Origin: Hormiphora californensis
Lineage: Eukaryota > Ctenophora > Tentaculata > Cydippida > Pleurobrachiidae
DNA: 64,000 nucleotides
Assembly (NCBI GenBank): GCA_020137815.1
Contig: CM035351.1
Span: forward strand, 7,346,315 to 7,410,314
Reading direction: 5' to 3'
Under the pieces are notes generated by a model that saw nothing but the letters and a program-made list of their open reading frames with translations, made no database searches and was not told where the DNA came from. This document shows positions 37,072-59,146 of the stretch, in pieces. Position numbers and translations under genes: made by a program. Position 1 is the stretch's first letter, and every line of letters begins with the position of its first letter.

Positions 37072-40000
37072 TTATGAATAAAAGATAATCGGTGTCGACA
37101 ATAGCACTGTAGTAAGTCCGATAAGAAAGATAAGCCTTACACGGTTCAGTCCAGAAGTCCCTGATGTAAAATAGTAGGATTGGTGCATGTAGATGAATTC
37201 AACTTGGTTAACCTGAAGATTAACATCAGTAACCAATACAGACAAATTATCATGATAAATTGTAAGTTCACACAAAAAGCATTAGATACATTGTGACTCT
37301 AAAGCTTACGGATTTCTCTGAAGTTTCGAACAGGAAATTGAAGTCACATCGCTCCTTGGCGTATTCGGGTATATTCGGAGCATCTGTCGGTAGGTTTATG
37401 ATGGCGGTGAAAGAATGTAGTGGCTTTTCTTTTTCTTCTAATAACGTTCCGTTTCCCAGGCCCAGGACAAACTGAGGATATTATATTTATTATATTGCAC
37501 TCTTGTGTTTACCAGTTGGAAGGAAATGATTTCAAGTGAAAGCGAAACAACAACGAACTGGCTGTGCGTCACGCATTCGTTGCGCAATAATTACAATTAC
37601 CGGTGAGATTCAAATGCGCAACGTTGCACAATGCACAGACAGTTTGTTGTTGTTTCACCTACAGTTTACTCAAATACAGTTGGACCCCGATTTACCGGAA
37701 CCCCGATTTACCGGAAGGGAAAACCGTTATAGGAAATTTACAGTTAATTGGGGTCCGACTGTTATAATAACGTTACCATTAGTGTGCCATTATTTAAAGT
37801 GACGTTGAGATCCGGATAAACAGGATTATAGTAGATCCCCTCATATATCGTTAGGTTCTCACGCGGTTGCATGTACTCAACTTCTACAGACTCAAAGGAT
37901 CCATTGCATTCTTCTATCCAGGGCTTTGGGAAGGTACAGATAGAGGATGAGTTAAGCCACGGTTCCACTTCCATTAGACTGTCTAAGAAATACCTGTCAA
38001 AATGGATGTTATCGGTTATAGCTAAATTTAACTGATAATATTACTAAGGTATGTCAGATAAGATCGACACATCAGACATCAAATCTCGTAGAAGACGCCT
38101 CCCACTAAGAGTGCTCAACTGGTTACCCAAGGCATCAAATTGAAATTTTGCCTTTATTAGGCAGAGGAAAGTGGGTCATAAATTATAAAAAAAAACCGTT
38201 GATCGCTGGGAACTCGTCCTTGTTTGGCAAATTGGCCTAGATCTGTCAGTTATATTTTTAAATCTATCTCAGGGTGGGGTTGGTAAGATTCCCATATAGG
38301 TAGTTATAATACTCACATATAGATCAGTCTTTGTATCTGGTGTGGAAGACCCAGGGCATCATATCCTGAAAGTGCAGTGAACACCCCTATCTTCTTTTCA
38401 GGAATTATGGACATTTGAGAGAACTGACCGTATGTGGATCCACCATGATTTATCATCTGATACTCTAAAAGGATCAAATTTAAGTATTCATTATAGCAAC
38501 CGATACACGAAATTATATTTAGATATGTGAAAAATGGGAGCGGTCGATTACTTAATATCTAACTTTATGCAAAATGAAAAATTATTTGTTGTGAACTAAT
38601 TAATATCTAAATTTATCCAAAATGAAAATGAATTTGTTGTATGGGAGACGCAAGTGTGCTAGAAACCTCTGTAAGATGCAGCGATGTATCCCATTGCATA
38701 TCCATACTGTTTCTCCGTCACAGGAAATATAGGGGTATGAATTAAACACAAATCACCAATTTGCCCATTCATGATTATCCTGGGCTCTGTTATGTTGATC
38801 AAAGTATCCCTGAAAAAGATTATCTTCTCAAAAGACCTCTTATCTGGTAAAATAATGCAAAGAAGCTGCACAGACCACCTAATTATACAGTTCTACCCCA
38901 GTTTTTATTACAGTTTGAGAGATTCATCGAATAGAGTTTGAGAGCTAGGGTTCATTACCGGTCAAGAATGGAGCCGGGTTCGTCGTTGTATGCATTCAAT
39001 AAAGCGCCCATATATTTCGCCATATCACCAGCGGTAGAAACTATCCCTCCTGAAAAAAAGGAATGATATTCGATGGAAATTCTTTGCAGGGAGTGTTCTT
39101 GCGAATTCGGATATAGGATTGCGCCACTTGAAAAATTTTCGCACATGCTTTAGAGCATACATACGTCATACAACATTATCAGACAGGTATCTCACCTGCA
39201 GGATTGTGAAATCCAATGAATTCCATGACATATTGAGGAATGGGAAACAGTTTTGAATCTCTTCCCTCTTTGTAGGGAACGGCAATCTTATTGCCTGACA
39301 GTTCCCTATACGCTTCATCGGATACAAACATTGTCTCAGTCATTCCCAAAGGTTCAAACATTGCCTCTCTGATCTAGGTGCGAGATTATTTAGCTTTACA
39401 ATGGACAATGAGTCAATGTATGGTTCATTTCAATTTGATTATTTCGGAGAAAAAGTACCCCACCTGGTCTTCGAATGGTTTTTCTCCTATCAGTTCCAAG
39501 AGGTATCCTATCAGAGAATACAACCAATTGTTGTAAATAAAGTTGTACCGCACACTCACCTCCTGTAAGCAACAATATACTTGTTAAAAGGATTGGGCGG
39601 TTTTCACATATTGTAGCTATGTGCTGATGCATGTGTCCGTATAGCAACTATCTCTCCCCTCCCTCTCTAAAAGACTCCTCTCCCACTCTCCCTCCTCTTT
39701 CTCACTCTATTTCTCACTCTCCCTCTCTTGTTCACTCTCCTTTTCTCTCGCCCTCCCCTCTATTTGTTTCTCATTTAATGTGTTAAACCTGTTCAAAGTG
39801 TGGTAAAAGCTTTGTTATCCAATAGGCTTTAGAGTAATTCCTTCCATCCACGAGGAGCCAATCATATGTCTTCAGCCCCGTCCGATGGCTTAGGGCGTCT
39901 GTTATCGTCAACGAGTGATCCCTAATGAGTTTTACCGTGTTGGTCAGGGTCAGGGAGTGGGGTCAAAAACGTCACACGGCACTGATCATTATACCTGTTT

Positions 40001-40680
40001 TCTCCCACAAACGAGAATTCTACACCATAGTCAGCGAACGCCTCTGAGAGTGTTTGGTCCCATCGAATCTTCCCCTCTTGCACGTACTTGGACGCTAGGT
40101 AAGCCGTGAAACTTTTAGAAATTGACCCTATTGAAAACCTGGGTGGAAATTATCTAGTAATATCGCGGTTTTTGATTATGGAACATTATACTGTTATCGG
40201 TGAATATACGATATAATGTGCATATATTATCATAAGCGTGCGATATTTCGTTAAGAACGTCATAAATGGCTAGATTCGGTTTCAGCCGTGAATTAAGTTC
40301 AAAGAATATACCATGATAAATACACTGCTACACAATCTATGAAAAAGGAATATCAAATGTCGCACATACCTGGTCTCATTAACAGCTGGTATCTTCTCTT
40401 CAATGTTAGCGTACCCGTATGATTTAAGGAAAGCTAATTCATCATTATTTTTAACTGCACTCACTGTGAACGAGGCTATACCTTTATGGCATTCCTGTAA
40501 CATTGTTGTGTAGGTAATCTGTAGATCAACGAATATTTAATCAAAGTTAGTTCAACAATAGGGTATACTTCTATTACCTACCTGAACAGAATCACAAAGA
40601 CCATCTAGCTTTAGGATATCATATGATGCTGATAACTGACTTCTGGTGGCTAATAGCAATAACAGGATAACACCGGGCAT
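37072..40680 (-). CDS. serine beta-lactamase-like (class C/PBP fold) protein, membrane-anchored
   Basis: Twelve exons: 40680-40582, 40518-40370, 40138-39995, 39921-39789, 39562-39464, 39373-39196, 39049-38959, 38809-38667, 38464-38317, 37993-37777, 37471-37310, 37212-37072. They total 1704 nt (567 aa plus stop). A signal peptide (MPGVILLLLLATRS) is followed by the class C beta-lactamase/LACTB-like fold. The nucleophile motif is S88-I-S-K91 (FSIGSISKSF), then LSHRTGL, the YxN motif Y185-N-N187 (FIYNNWLYSL), EPLGMTETMF, GGIVSTAGDMAKYM, and the third motif H352-G-G354 (NHGGST). All active-site motifs are intact. The C-terminal region (IYEGIYYNPVYPDL) resembles the small beta domain often fused to this fold. 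Residues about 547-566 form a hydrophobic anchor near the end. Animal homologues are serine hydrolases or peptidases of mostly unknown substrate, not antibiotic resistance enzymes. Confidence 0.9.
37676..37770. repeat. short pogo/Tigger-like remnant next to a splice donor
   Basis: CAGTTGGACCCCGATTTACC at the left, with an immediate partial duplication, and GGGGTCCGACTG at the right. It ends 7 bp before the donor of beta-lactamase-like exon 10 (donor at 37776). Confidence 0.65.
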
Positions 40681-43600
40681 TTCCTAAGATCGTAGAGCTA
40701 CGACCCGGTAGTTACGTGGTGGACATATGAAAATCTGCCGGAAAGGTATTGAATGGTTCAAATGTGTGAACTGGGAAAAGTATAACAACTGTCCAGAGTC
40801 TGAAGCGCTTGGAAAACAACAATACCATTATAACAGCTGTAGTGTAAAGCATTTGGGACTGCGAATGTATAACTACGGCGAAACATTTCGACCACATGTA
40901 AAAGCATTCACAACAACACTGCTATGTACCGCCCCCTCTCCTCCTCCTGAATGGATGAAACCTAATCGCTTTGCACAAAAGCCAGTAAAACACACTGTGC
41001 GTTTTTCACGTGCCGATGTAAGATAAAAAGCTGCGACAGAGTTTGCAATTCAGCCAAGTTGGATAGAGCAAAAACACCGCGATATTTTTATGTGCTTATT
41101 ATTAATATTACATTATATATTCTTATCATGGGGCTTTGTCTAGTAATATAACATTACTTTATTGCAAGAGAAGAGGCCCTATACGTGTGCCCTTTTGCTA
41201 CTACCACACAGTAATTCGCTCCCACGCCCCTTTTGTACCTGCCACCCTGCAACATTTCGAAGTCGATGTTCAACTGTGAGGACACGATGCGACTATTGGC
41301 GAGACGAGCTGGAGAATGATAAATATTTTTTGAGGTGTTAGATCAGCAGTATGCCGTCTTATCAGTCTTCAGTAACCCTCTTCCTAGGTGTCCGTACAAA
41401 AGGAATTTTTGCCGTCACTTGGCAGCAATAATTCATATTGTATGAAAAACTGTGAGAGGGATATGAAACATGTGGAAAATGACCGGCCAGACAGGAATTT
41501 TCGCATATTCAGTGACGAAGTAGAGGAACTTTCAGGAAGATGCTGTTAAAATCACAAATGACGTCACGAGTGTAGTGCGATGAAGCAGACATTTATCCCG
41601 ACGTGCGGGAGGACATGCGTCCTTTCGATCCCAAACTAAAAGAGTAACTAATTGCAGAGGTAACATCTCTCGGAGTTGTTGGTAGGTGTTGCCTCTGATC
41701 GATGATCGGATTTAACGGGAAACTTAATCAGCCAATTACATCTGGCACATGAGGATCGTACTGTTAGAGGACATACTGAAGGGATCACATGAGATCCAGG
41801 GGGAGCTATCTAAGTGAATCAAACTGCATGGGCCGGAGCGCTACATTGCCGTGGAACTATTTAGAGACCCCAGCGGAGGAGGGATCTGCAACGGAGTAAT
41901 ATTGCATGGTATCTTCTGAATCTTCATTTTTAGAATTTACAAGTCTATAATTGGATACATATTGAGTGAATTGGCTGACTGTCTGGATAGAATTAGTGCT
42001 TCAACGTGCAACTCTCATTCCAATGTCGCAGCATGCACCCAGCATGCATGAACCTTTCGAATGAACTTATTATCCTTACTCGGAAGAGTCTCTCTTCTAA
42101 AACTGAAGTTATAACAACGATAATGTTGTATTTGATGCCACCTACAAGTACCGTATAGAAGGGACACAAAGCTACCTTGACGAATTACTAAGCTAAAATT
42201 ACTAAGCTAAAATTATGAACATTTCATGGCCGTAACGGAAACAGAGCAGTATACGTGAGCAGTATAAAAACTGGCAGATTGAGGTTTATTTCTGAAATTA
42301 TTGCTGTAAGGAGCTCGCTTTCATGGTGTTGACACATCGGTGTTTCTAAAATTATAAAATCGAATAATTGACAAACTGGAATGCATGCATACCAGTTGCA
42401 ACTTGGAATAAAGCAATCAGGAATAAATTATCAGTAATTTAACGTAAGACCAATGTCTTCAAGTGCTTCCCCCTCTCGCCGATGTCGGGTGGAGCATCTG
42501 CTTTTATACATGTTGTCCAGCAGGTAGTTGACATTATATCAGAGTGTTTAATAGCTTCACACCTTTCAATAGTTGATGTAATGGGTATGCACATCAATTA
42601 AACTTTCACTTCATCAGCTATAAAGATAATATTTTATTAGGAGAGAAACTAACATGGGGTAATTGATGCTGCTTGAGTGTACAACGAGAAGCGGTAATCA
42701 AGGAGTCACACCCTTTAAAAAGATTTTATAAGATATCTTACTGGCTTTCATCAGTTGGTAGTTGACTGGTTGTTGACATGCAGTACCTGATATATTGATA
42801 GTTACCGAGAATTTAGATATCTTGTGATAATAATCGTATCATATGACCATAAGCAGACCGTACTGTGAACTATGACGAAAAATGATCCAAAATGACCGGA
42901 AAATGCCAATTTTGACAGGTCCAAGAAAGAGACTAAAAGGGGTGTTGGAGTGTTGTTCATTATTAGATCTGCTTAAAGAGAATGGGTGGCATCAAATTCA
43001 AACTTGGTGCCTGTCAGAGCATTGGCCTGACAGTTTGGCGCTATCTTTTGTCTATGTTTCAGGTGACGAAAACATTGTTTTTTTTCGTAATAACTTGTGT
43101 ACTCGCAGGGCCATAGAATCATTTGTTGAGTAAGGGGTGGAAGAACAATTAAGAATCATGTGAATAGCCATAACCCTTCTCTATGACTATGGAATGATAT
43201 AATAGTACTTTTGGCTATTTTTGAAAACACAGTGAGGAAGGTCGCATTTCATAATTCAATCCTCAATTTGAGTAGGTACATCATTGTAATTGTATCTGAT
43301 TATAGTATGCTTTTTGTTGTTGGTGATTTGGAATTGTTTTGTCGAGAATTTACATGTTTACCCGACCGCTTCTTTAGACATATAAATTGCCGGTATTTTT
43401 CGACCCGCTCCTGTTTTGGTAGACTAAGATTTTAAAATCATTAAATTAAGCATCAAACAGTATAATGGCTGTGTATGAAAATAAATGCAGCACAATAATT
43501 TTCAGATTTTAGAAAATTCATTCACAAGTTCTGACGATTGACACAAATTGGAATTATGAAACGATTGGAAATTGAAATTTCTTGGAATTTGTAAAGTCTG

Positions 43601-45382
43601 ACGCATCGGTTTTTATACAAATGGGGGGAAAATTTAACTGAAATTTATACTTCCCAGAAATTATTCGTTCCAGAACGAGCGTGATATGGTCATCCGGAAA
43701 TAAACCAATGATTAATATGTTGTTGTTTTTGCCTTCCACTTCCGAACATCAGCTGCTTTTTGGTCCGAAGACGAGATCAAGATTCATAAAATAAATTATT
43801 TTATCCCAGAATGATCAGCTTCCGTCTCTGCAGGGCACGATTAGTATGTGATTCGAGGGCTAGTTATATAGGTGAATTGCTGACATTCTGCTGCACTACA
43901 GAAGTTTCTATTCCTGACCGTGTCCTCACGGCTCACATTCCCTCATTCATTCCTAATGAGCGGACAGCTAGGTTACACTAGAGAGAGGAAGGGAGATAGA
44001 GATAGAGAGATAGAGAGAGAGGGAGAGAGAGGGGGAGATAGAGAGAAATTGAGAATGAGGAACACATATATTTCAGCTGCTCGAAATTTACGCACGAAGC
44101 TTCCTTGCTCTCTTGCGATATATCACATCTATAGATTCTCAACCCTTTCTCTCTCCCACCTCTCTATCTCCCCTTCTCTCTCCCACCTCTCTATCTCTCT
44201 ATCTCTCTCTCTATCTCTCTATCTCTCTATCTCTCTAGTAGAGAGTCTCCACCTCTCTCCTTCTCGTAATCTTGCTGAGCTCCATGAGATGGCATTTCTG
44301 ATGGGCGAGGACGTTTCCTGTCATCACACGTAGCAAGAAAAAAACGAGAGTGTACCCTAGTTGAGAGCCCTGCGCTATATCTCTATCTCTCACTTTCTCT
44401 CCCTTTCTCTCTCTTTCTCTCTCTTTGTCTCTCTCTCTCTCCCTCTTACTCTTGCTCCCCATCTTTCTCGGAGAGGAAAGCCTCTGCATTATTCCAGTCA
44501 GTTGGTTTTTGCTTGCTGGGCGAGGTCAGCTGCCGCACACTTTTTCCACATGTAATTCCTTTTTGTTAGGGAACGAGAGATGGTAATGAAATTGGGTCGC
44601 GGGAGGAAAAGATTTCTTGAATGAGATCAGTGAGATATAGCGAGAGAGAGAGCGAGATAGAAAGGAGAAAGGCGCCTCATTGAACAGAAACCACACGTTT
44701 GATCTCCGGTTTTTTATTGTAATTTCTTTTGTGTGGCCAACTCTATTTCCGGGACAGAGATCCATTAATTAAATTTCCCTTTTTCGTCCAATTAGTACCA
44801 CGTCCCATATAACTAGAGATATACACTTGCAAAAGCAGGGAAACCGCGGTACCGTGAACCACAATCAGAAGTTAATCTAACTCTGTATAACCACTGAAGT
44901 ACCCAGCACGCCCAACAACCTACGTCAGAGGGGGGGTTTAAATTAGAGTTATCTCCCAAAATAACCAACCAACGCGGACACCCCTAAAGCTGGTATAAAG
45001 CCCTCCCAGTCAGTAACTCATATTGTATATTAGCTTGGTGTTCTACCCAGGACTGCTTAGAATTGTCGTCAAATAGAATTATTCCTGTAAATGAAAACTA
45101 ATTGTCCCTCCCTCACACACACACATAAAAGCACGCCAATAGGACGCAGCGGGAAGAGAAATTATTTGCGCTTTCAGTTGTTGTGTGCACTAGCCTGCTG
45201 GGTCGGATATATTTAATTTTATACCGTACCGGTGCCAGTCACCGGGGCCTGTCCTTTTCCTTCTTGCCACGTACAACATCCGCTGCTACTCTACATTTGC
45301 TTTTTGTTTCTCATTGCATTATTGTTGTCAGAAGTCATGGCGATGATCATAAATATCATGTTTTTAGATCCCTACTAACACC
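40681..45382. other. 4.7-kb intergenic region, no supported gene
   Basis: A perfect copy of the 23-nt CTGTCAG-type motif is at 43011-43033. CT/GATA low-complexity DNA lies at 43980-44470. A TATAAA at 44994 may serve exon 1a of the transgelin-type gene. A 99-aa frame at 40727-41026 diverges from the beta-lactamase-like start but shows no domain. Confidence 0.45.
43980..44470. repeat. mixed GAGATA / CTCTAT low-complexity region
   Basis: A GA/GATA-rich tract at 43980-44050 and CTCTAT/CT tracts at 44140-44245 and 44380-44450. Nothing coding is recognised between them. Confidence 0.8.
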
Positions 45383-53871
<8,489 letters not shown>

Positions 53872-54253
53872 ATCTTGTTAGATACAATTAGAGACACTCA
53901 CGTGATAATGGAGAACTTAATATTTGTTACATTATAAACTGTACAAACCATATCTCTCCGACAGCATTACATATATAATGCTGGTCTCTCTCGATCATAG
54001 GACTGTCGCCAGTTCTTATTTGTAATCTATAATAATTAGTAAATTTAGTTTGTATTGTGTGTTACATTGCATCTGTCCTCGTATTTCTTCACTCTTCATG
54101 TTTAATCAATCATGTTTCTTTGACACAAGTCTTGTACTTATAAATTAATCACTTTCCAATAAATGTGTATTGTTTTCGAGTCCCCCTGAAGAACTCGGAG
54201 ATATACACGCGTTCATTATATATCACCATCAGTAGAAGGTATACAGGTTACAG

Positions 54254-57194
54254 TTACTGGCATCCGAGATGTTGACAGCAGAACCCGGGACAGTGTCTCC
54301 AGTACCAATCGACCCTGTTTTGGGCCCTCTCGTGAGAGAGATAGCAGTTGGCCGGGTTGAACCTGGAGCAGTACGGGTAGGGATCCACCTTGGTTGTCCC
54401 ACATGGCATGTCGTGATCACCGCCACAATTGGGACCCCGATAACAAAACTCCTTGGATCCTCCCCGGACAATACAATAGGGTGCCATGTCCTGACCCCAG
54501 GGATTCCGACAGAAGTTGTGATTACCCAACCTCAACATTTCTCTTCCAAACTCCACTTCCTCAAAATCACCAACAACCGCCATTTGCTTCCAATTCTGAC
54601 ATCGCCGACCACTGACAGTGCTGGACAAGGATCCCTGGTAGTCCATGCCCGTACCGACAAAGTCATCCCCGGGGTTCTCTTGGCAGTACTGAATCAACCT
54701 ACTGTCCGGTCCGAAGACATTTTGGACTTCACAGTAGTTTTGTTCCCCGGCCAGCACATACCCCTCATTGCATTCAATTTTCAATTTCTCTCCCACGGTA
54801 AGGAGGAAGTTATTGAGAACCCTTCCATTCTTGATATCGGGTGCCCAACACGTCCCAGTTGAGGGTTTCTCATGCCTCACCAGCAACTTGACCATCTGAG
54901 TTTCAGTGCCACAGTCCAGGGGATTCATGTTGCACGTACGCGGACACTTTATCATGATATTTGTGGAAATTCGGCAGTAACTTTTCAACCGTGCACAACT
55001 CTTCTCTCCCACTAGCGGTACCTGATCCTTGCACCGGTACCCTCCATCGCTGTCACACACCTGACACGTATACCCGCACACATCCTGTACCTTTCTGTAG
55101 TTGCACTTGTTGAATAGCACCTGGCAGTTGTAACGGGGGTTGTCTCGGCAGTGTTCCGGCAGGGATAGGGAGAGGTGGCGACGTTGGGTTGCAATCCTCG
55201 TTGTCACTCGTTTTCTCTCTTTATCCAGCTCGTTCTGCCTGTCTTCATCAGACGTGTTTCTCTGGAATGAGGCAGGTTAGGCAGGTTAGGAAACTCTCCT
55301 AGAGTATGTGACTTGATGTGAGGTTGTTAAGAGTAAGGGGTGGGGCACCTCTTACTCAACTAATGTGAGGAATTCCAACTCGAAGTAAGGAATTTGAATC
55401 CATAGGAGGTGTTATTGCAAATGATAAATAGGCTGGATTCAGGGAGTGTCGAATATATATAATGCTCATGACAAAAAGACATAGGTCTCTTTAATTCTCG
55501 ATCCATTCCTTCTCTTTCTCTGTGTTTCTTGGATCTTCAATGATAATATGAAAAAACTTGGGGGACTCCTGCTGCAGCAGGGGACGAATGATAATCGTTT
55601 TAGTGAATAGTGTTGAACTCCAATATAATGTATCTACTGGTATGGGTGGCAAATTCCAGATTACACAGTGTGTAATGTGGGATACCCTTGCATGGTTATT
55701 AGTGACATCATACAATTATTTAATTGGGGCAACGGAAGGTAGGTGACTGTTTGAATAATATAATCATGTCTCAGTATTTACCGGAACACAGTACTGCTTG
55801 TGAGATCGGCACGTCTTCGTTTCGGAACAGTAAACAGGAAAATCATCAGGGCACCCCGATGTCGCCTGTATCTCTTTTGGCTCTGTTCTCGGTTCCGTCA
55901 GTAGGACGGACATGTGACTTTCAATTCCACATGAATTCCTCCCCCGGAGAATCCTAGAACGAGTTTAACGATGAGGAAAGAGGGGATGAGAAAGAGATGG
56001 TGCGATTAGGGGCTCAATCCGGCTTTTGGAAAAATGTGAAATATTTAATTCATAAACTCAATTATTGAGTCCTGCAGCTGTAGTATCGGGATTGTGTTCT
56101 GGTGTGTTAGTCGGCAAGATCAATGGATAATGAAATCAATAGCATGTACCTTTGCTTTGTCAAAAGAAGTAAAGGTGAATGGGAAATATATTATGAATTC
56201 CGATATGTAAAATCTACCTGAAATATCCATTTTCACCCCAGTTAGAGCCTCGATCATTTTTTACTTTGTAGAAACGATTACCATCAACTATGTCGTATCC
56301 TACTATCGTTACAAAGTGGTCACACGAGTCGCTTGACCGACTGTAAAAGTTGTTAAAAGGTTAAGTTTGCAAGCCGACTGACAAGTCTACAGCTCTCAGT
56401 CTTAATTAAAGTGGGCTGCCGTGGCAGTAAAGATACATTTAGCATTTAATATACTCACCCGTCGAGTATTCCCTCTCCGTATCCGTGATATGAAGGGCAT
56501 ACCGTGTTTTCAGTTGAGATGCACGCCAGTACACTACCATACCTGCAGACAACAATGATTCGAAGAACATCGAATTCTGACACCTAATTGGCGTTGCCAT
56601 GGTAACACATTCTGACACCTAACTAGTGTCGCCATGGTAACACATTCTGACACCTAACTAGTGTCACCATGGAAACACATTCTGACACCTAACTAGTGTC
56701 GCCATGGAAACTGACCTCACAATGGCGCTCTCGAACTCCTCCGCTGTAATTGATGCCAGACCGGTGACCCTGATGTCAATGAGTCCATCCGGTGCCCCGG
56801 CACTCCTGCAGACTCGTTTAGTGGACCCATAACTGGCATATTTATCCTCTGGAGACAGTCGATCGTGAACCTCCAGCCACTTAACAAGTTGCTCTAAGCT
56901 GTCACCAGAGCCCGTCCTGCAGCCGTTCATGTAACAGTCTATAATCTCCTGCTCACTGAACTTCGGCAGGCTGCCCGTGTGTCTGAAGTATGCTATTTCT
57001 AGGGCAGTTGTGAGGGTAAACACATCGGAGGCGGAACATAGGGGAGCTCCTAACAACCGGCTGGAAGCTGGCTCTGGTAACCGGACCTCTCTGTCGATAT
57101 CAAATCTTGCAGGAGTCTCAATTGAGGTGTCGAGATAGATGGCGTGGAGAATGAAGGCAAGTTGTAGTAGGATAACGTGGAATAAAAGGGCCAT
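54254..57194 (-). CDS. secreted papain-like pseudoprotease fused to ShKT-ShKT-CCP-kringle-ShKT modules
   Basis: Exons 57194-56716, 56542-56459, 56340-56218, 55953-55782 and 55261-54254 total 1866 nt (621 aa plus stop). A signal peptide (MALLFHVILLQLAFILHA) leads almost directly into a papain-type (C1A) mature domain, with no inhibitor propeptide. The active-site segment reads LCSASDVF (residues 52-59) where papains have GSCWAF, so the nucleophile Cys is Ser56. His196 (CDHFVTIVGYD) and Asn216 (KVKNDRGSNWGENGYFR) remain, and the Trp after the Asn is Arg. The domain closes with RGRNSCGIES. After a Cys-rich linker (about 258-286) come ShKT (324-355), ShKT-like (363-403), CCP (424-479), a six-Cys kringle (about 479-565, FCRNPWG) and a final ShK-like Cys cluster (573-620). 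It is extracellular. Binding rather than proteolysis is inferred. Confidence 0.88.
56574..56709. repeat. 35-bp tandem repeat beside the pseudoprotease exon 1 donor
   Basis: Four copies with GCCATGG at 56596, 56631, 56666 (as ACCATGG) and 56701. It abuts the exon 1 donor region. Confidence 0.9.
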
Positions 57195-57940
57195 AGTTTT
57201 TCTGGGATCTGAGAGATGGAAAGATTATGGGTATCACATTCAAACAACTACTGCAGCTGCTGGATCGCGGCTAATACCCTCCAAGATTCCTAGCAACTAT
57301 TTTACTCCAGCAGGATTCTCAACAACTATTAAACTCTCCAGGATTCTCGGCAGTCCAGGGTACAAAGAACAAACAGGACACAACACGAGGGACTTCGTGC
57401 ATGGCTTGATCAAATCAAAAGATCTACAATATACACTCAGAATTAAAGGCTCTATACAACTACTAGGAACTATATATAAGCGGAATATATAATGGTGGAC
57501 TGCTGAGCTATACTTGTACATACACGCCCGATCGGAGTGGGGGGTCTGCAGATAATTCGGTTAGAATCATACCCCCTGATGAAGGAAGGAAGAATCTAGA
57601 ATCATGAGGATCGTCCATTCAATATCATTGTATGGGTTACTGAACCCTATCCATATTTAAAATAACCCCAAATTATGCACTTGTAATTTGACATAAAATA
57701 ACGTTTACACAATCAGAGAGATGGGGGATATAACTTTCTAATTCTTGTCTTAGTATTAACAAAATGGGCATTGGGCAAATCAGAACAATAGATAAATAGG
57801 GTGGAACCCAGCGTAAAATGTTGAAACCCGAGTGATCCACATATTTTATTTCAAGGAGCTACCTTCCTGATAACGATGGGGCAAATGCTCTGAATAATCC
57901 AAGATATCCCAGGTCGAGTTCGATTCCCGGCAAGTTCGGA

Positions 57941-57941
<1 letters not shown>

Positions 57942-58019
<78 letters not shown>

Positions 58020-58312
58020 AGAGAGCGAGCGAGAGAGAGAGAGAGACAGATAGACAGACAGAGAGAGACAGAGAGAGACAGAGAGAGACAGAGAGAGAGA
58101 GAGACAGAGAAAGAAAGAAATAGAGGGAGAGAGAGAAATTTAATCACTGTTCCTGCATAAATAATTTTTTTCTTGGCGTCATCGTCCAAAACAGCTCAAA
58201 TAATTGCCTCGCATGGCAAATCTCATCTTCGACAGATCAATGGATAAACATACCCTCACAGATCATATTATATAGTTTGTATTTGGGAAGAGAGAGGGAG
58301 AGAGAGAGGGGG

Positions 58313-58391
<79 letters not shown>

Positions 58392-58412
58392 AGGAGAGAG
58401 AGAGAAGGAGTC
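57942..58412. repeat. (GA)n arrays, two blocks
   Basis: 57942-58135 (GA with GACA and GCGA interruptions) and 58288-58412 (GA with GGGA). Intergenic. Confidence 0.93.
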
Positions 58413-59146
58413 TTCGGAGTGTCATATATGGCTCCATTGAGACGAGAAATATATATATGGAAAAAGAGCTGGAGAGAAGCCGATAACAACTGAATCTGAA
58501 AACATATTGAAGAATAGGCCGATGGAGAGAGAGAGAGAATGTATACAGCATTATGTTAGGTTTAAAATTGGAAGAGTTGACAGGTATTCAGAATGTAGAA
58601 TGAAGGGTATACTATAGAAGAAATTAGGGACAACCGCATTAGCCGAGTCAAGAGCTGTGTCGCTGACAAGTAATACTCTCAAGTTATTTACTAAATGCAA
58701 ACCCGGGATTTTGGTCAGGCTTCATCATTGAAGCACGATTATTCCCCTTCTTTCTGTCTCTATAACTTACAACTATCTCTCTTTCTTCCCCTGATGTAGT
58801 GTTCAGTCATTTTGGTAGGCTGGAAGGAGCCAAGAGTTTCTATTTCTTGAAGGTACTCATATAAGTCGCGTGTGAACTCAATCTTGCTTTCACTATTCAT
58901 GAACCCAGACTCTGCCCCCACTCTGCCATAACAAATTATCCTATTTTCGACTTTCAGGAATTCTATAGTTGTAACGGAAACTACCTTATTATGTACCTAA
59001 AATCTTATTTTTACTGTTTCCATGGTAACCGTATCGGTAACTATGAAGACTGAATCGCTAAAATGTGTTCTAAAATAATCACGAACTTCCAAAAGTGTGA
59101 ATAACAGCTTTACAGCGTTGGTCACATAAATGCTTTAATGAAGGAG

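Noticed and set aside
40727-41026. 99-aa plus-strand frame diverging from the beta-lactamase-like gene
   Set aside because: No signal peptide, domain or repeat pattern; could be chance next to a promoter.
57850-57935. B-box-like GAGTTCGATTCCCGG suggesting a tRNA gene
   Set aside because: The bases flanking the TTCGATT loop do not pair as a T-stem and no acceptor or D-arm could be folded.
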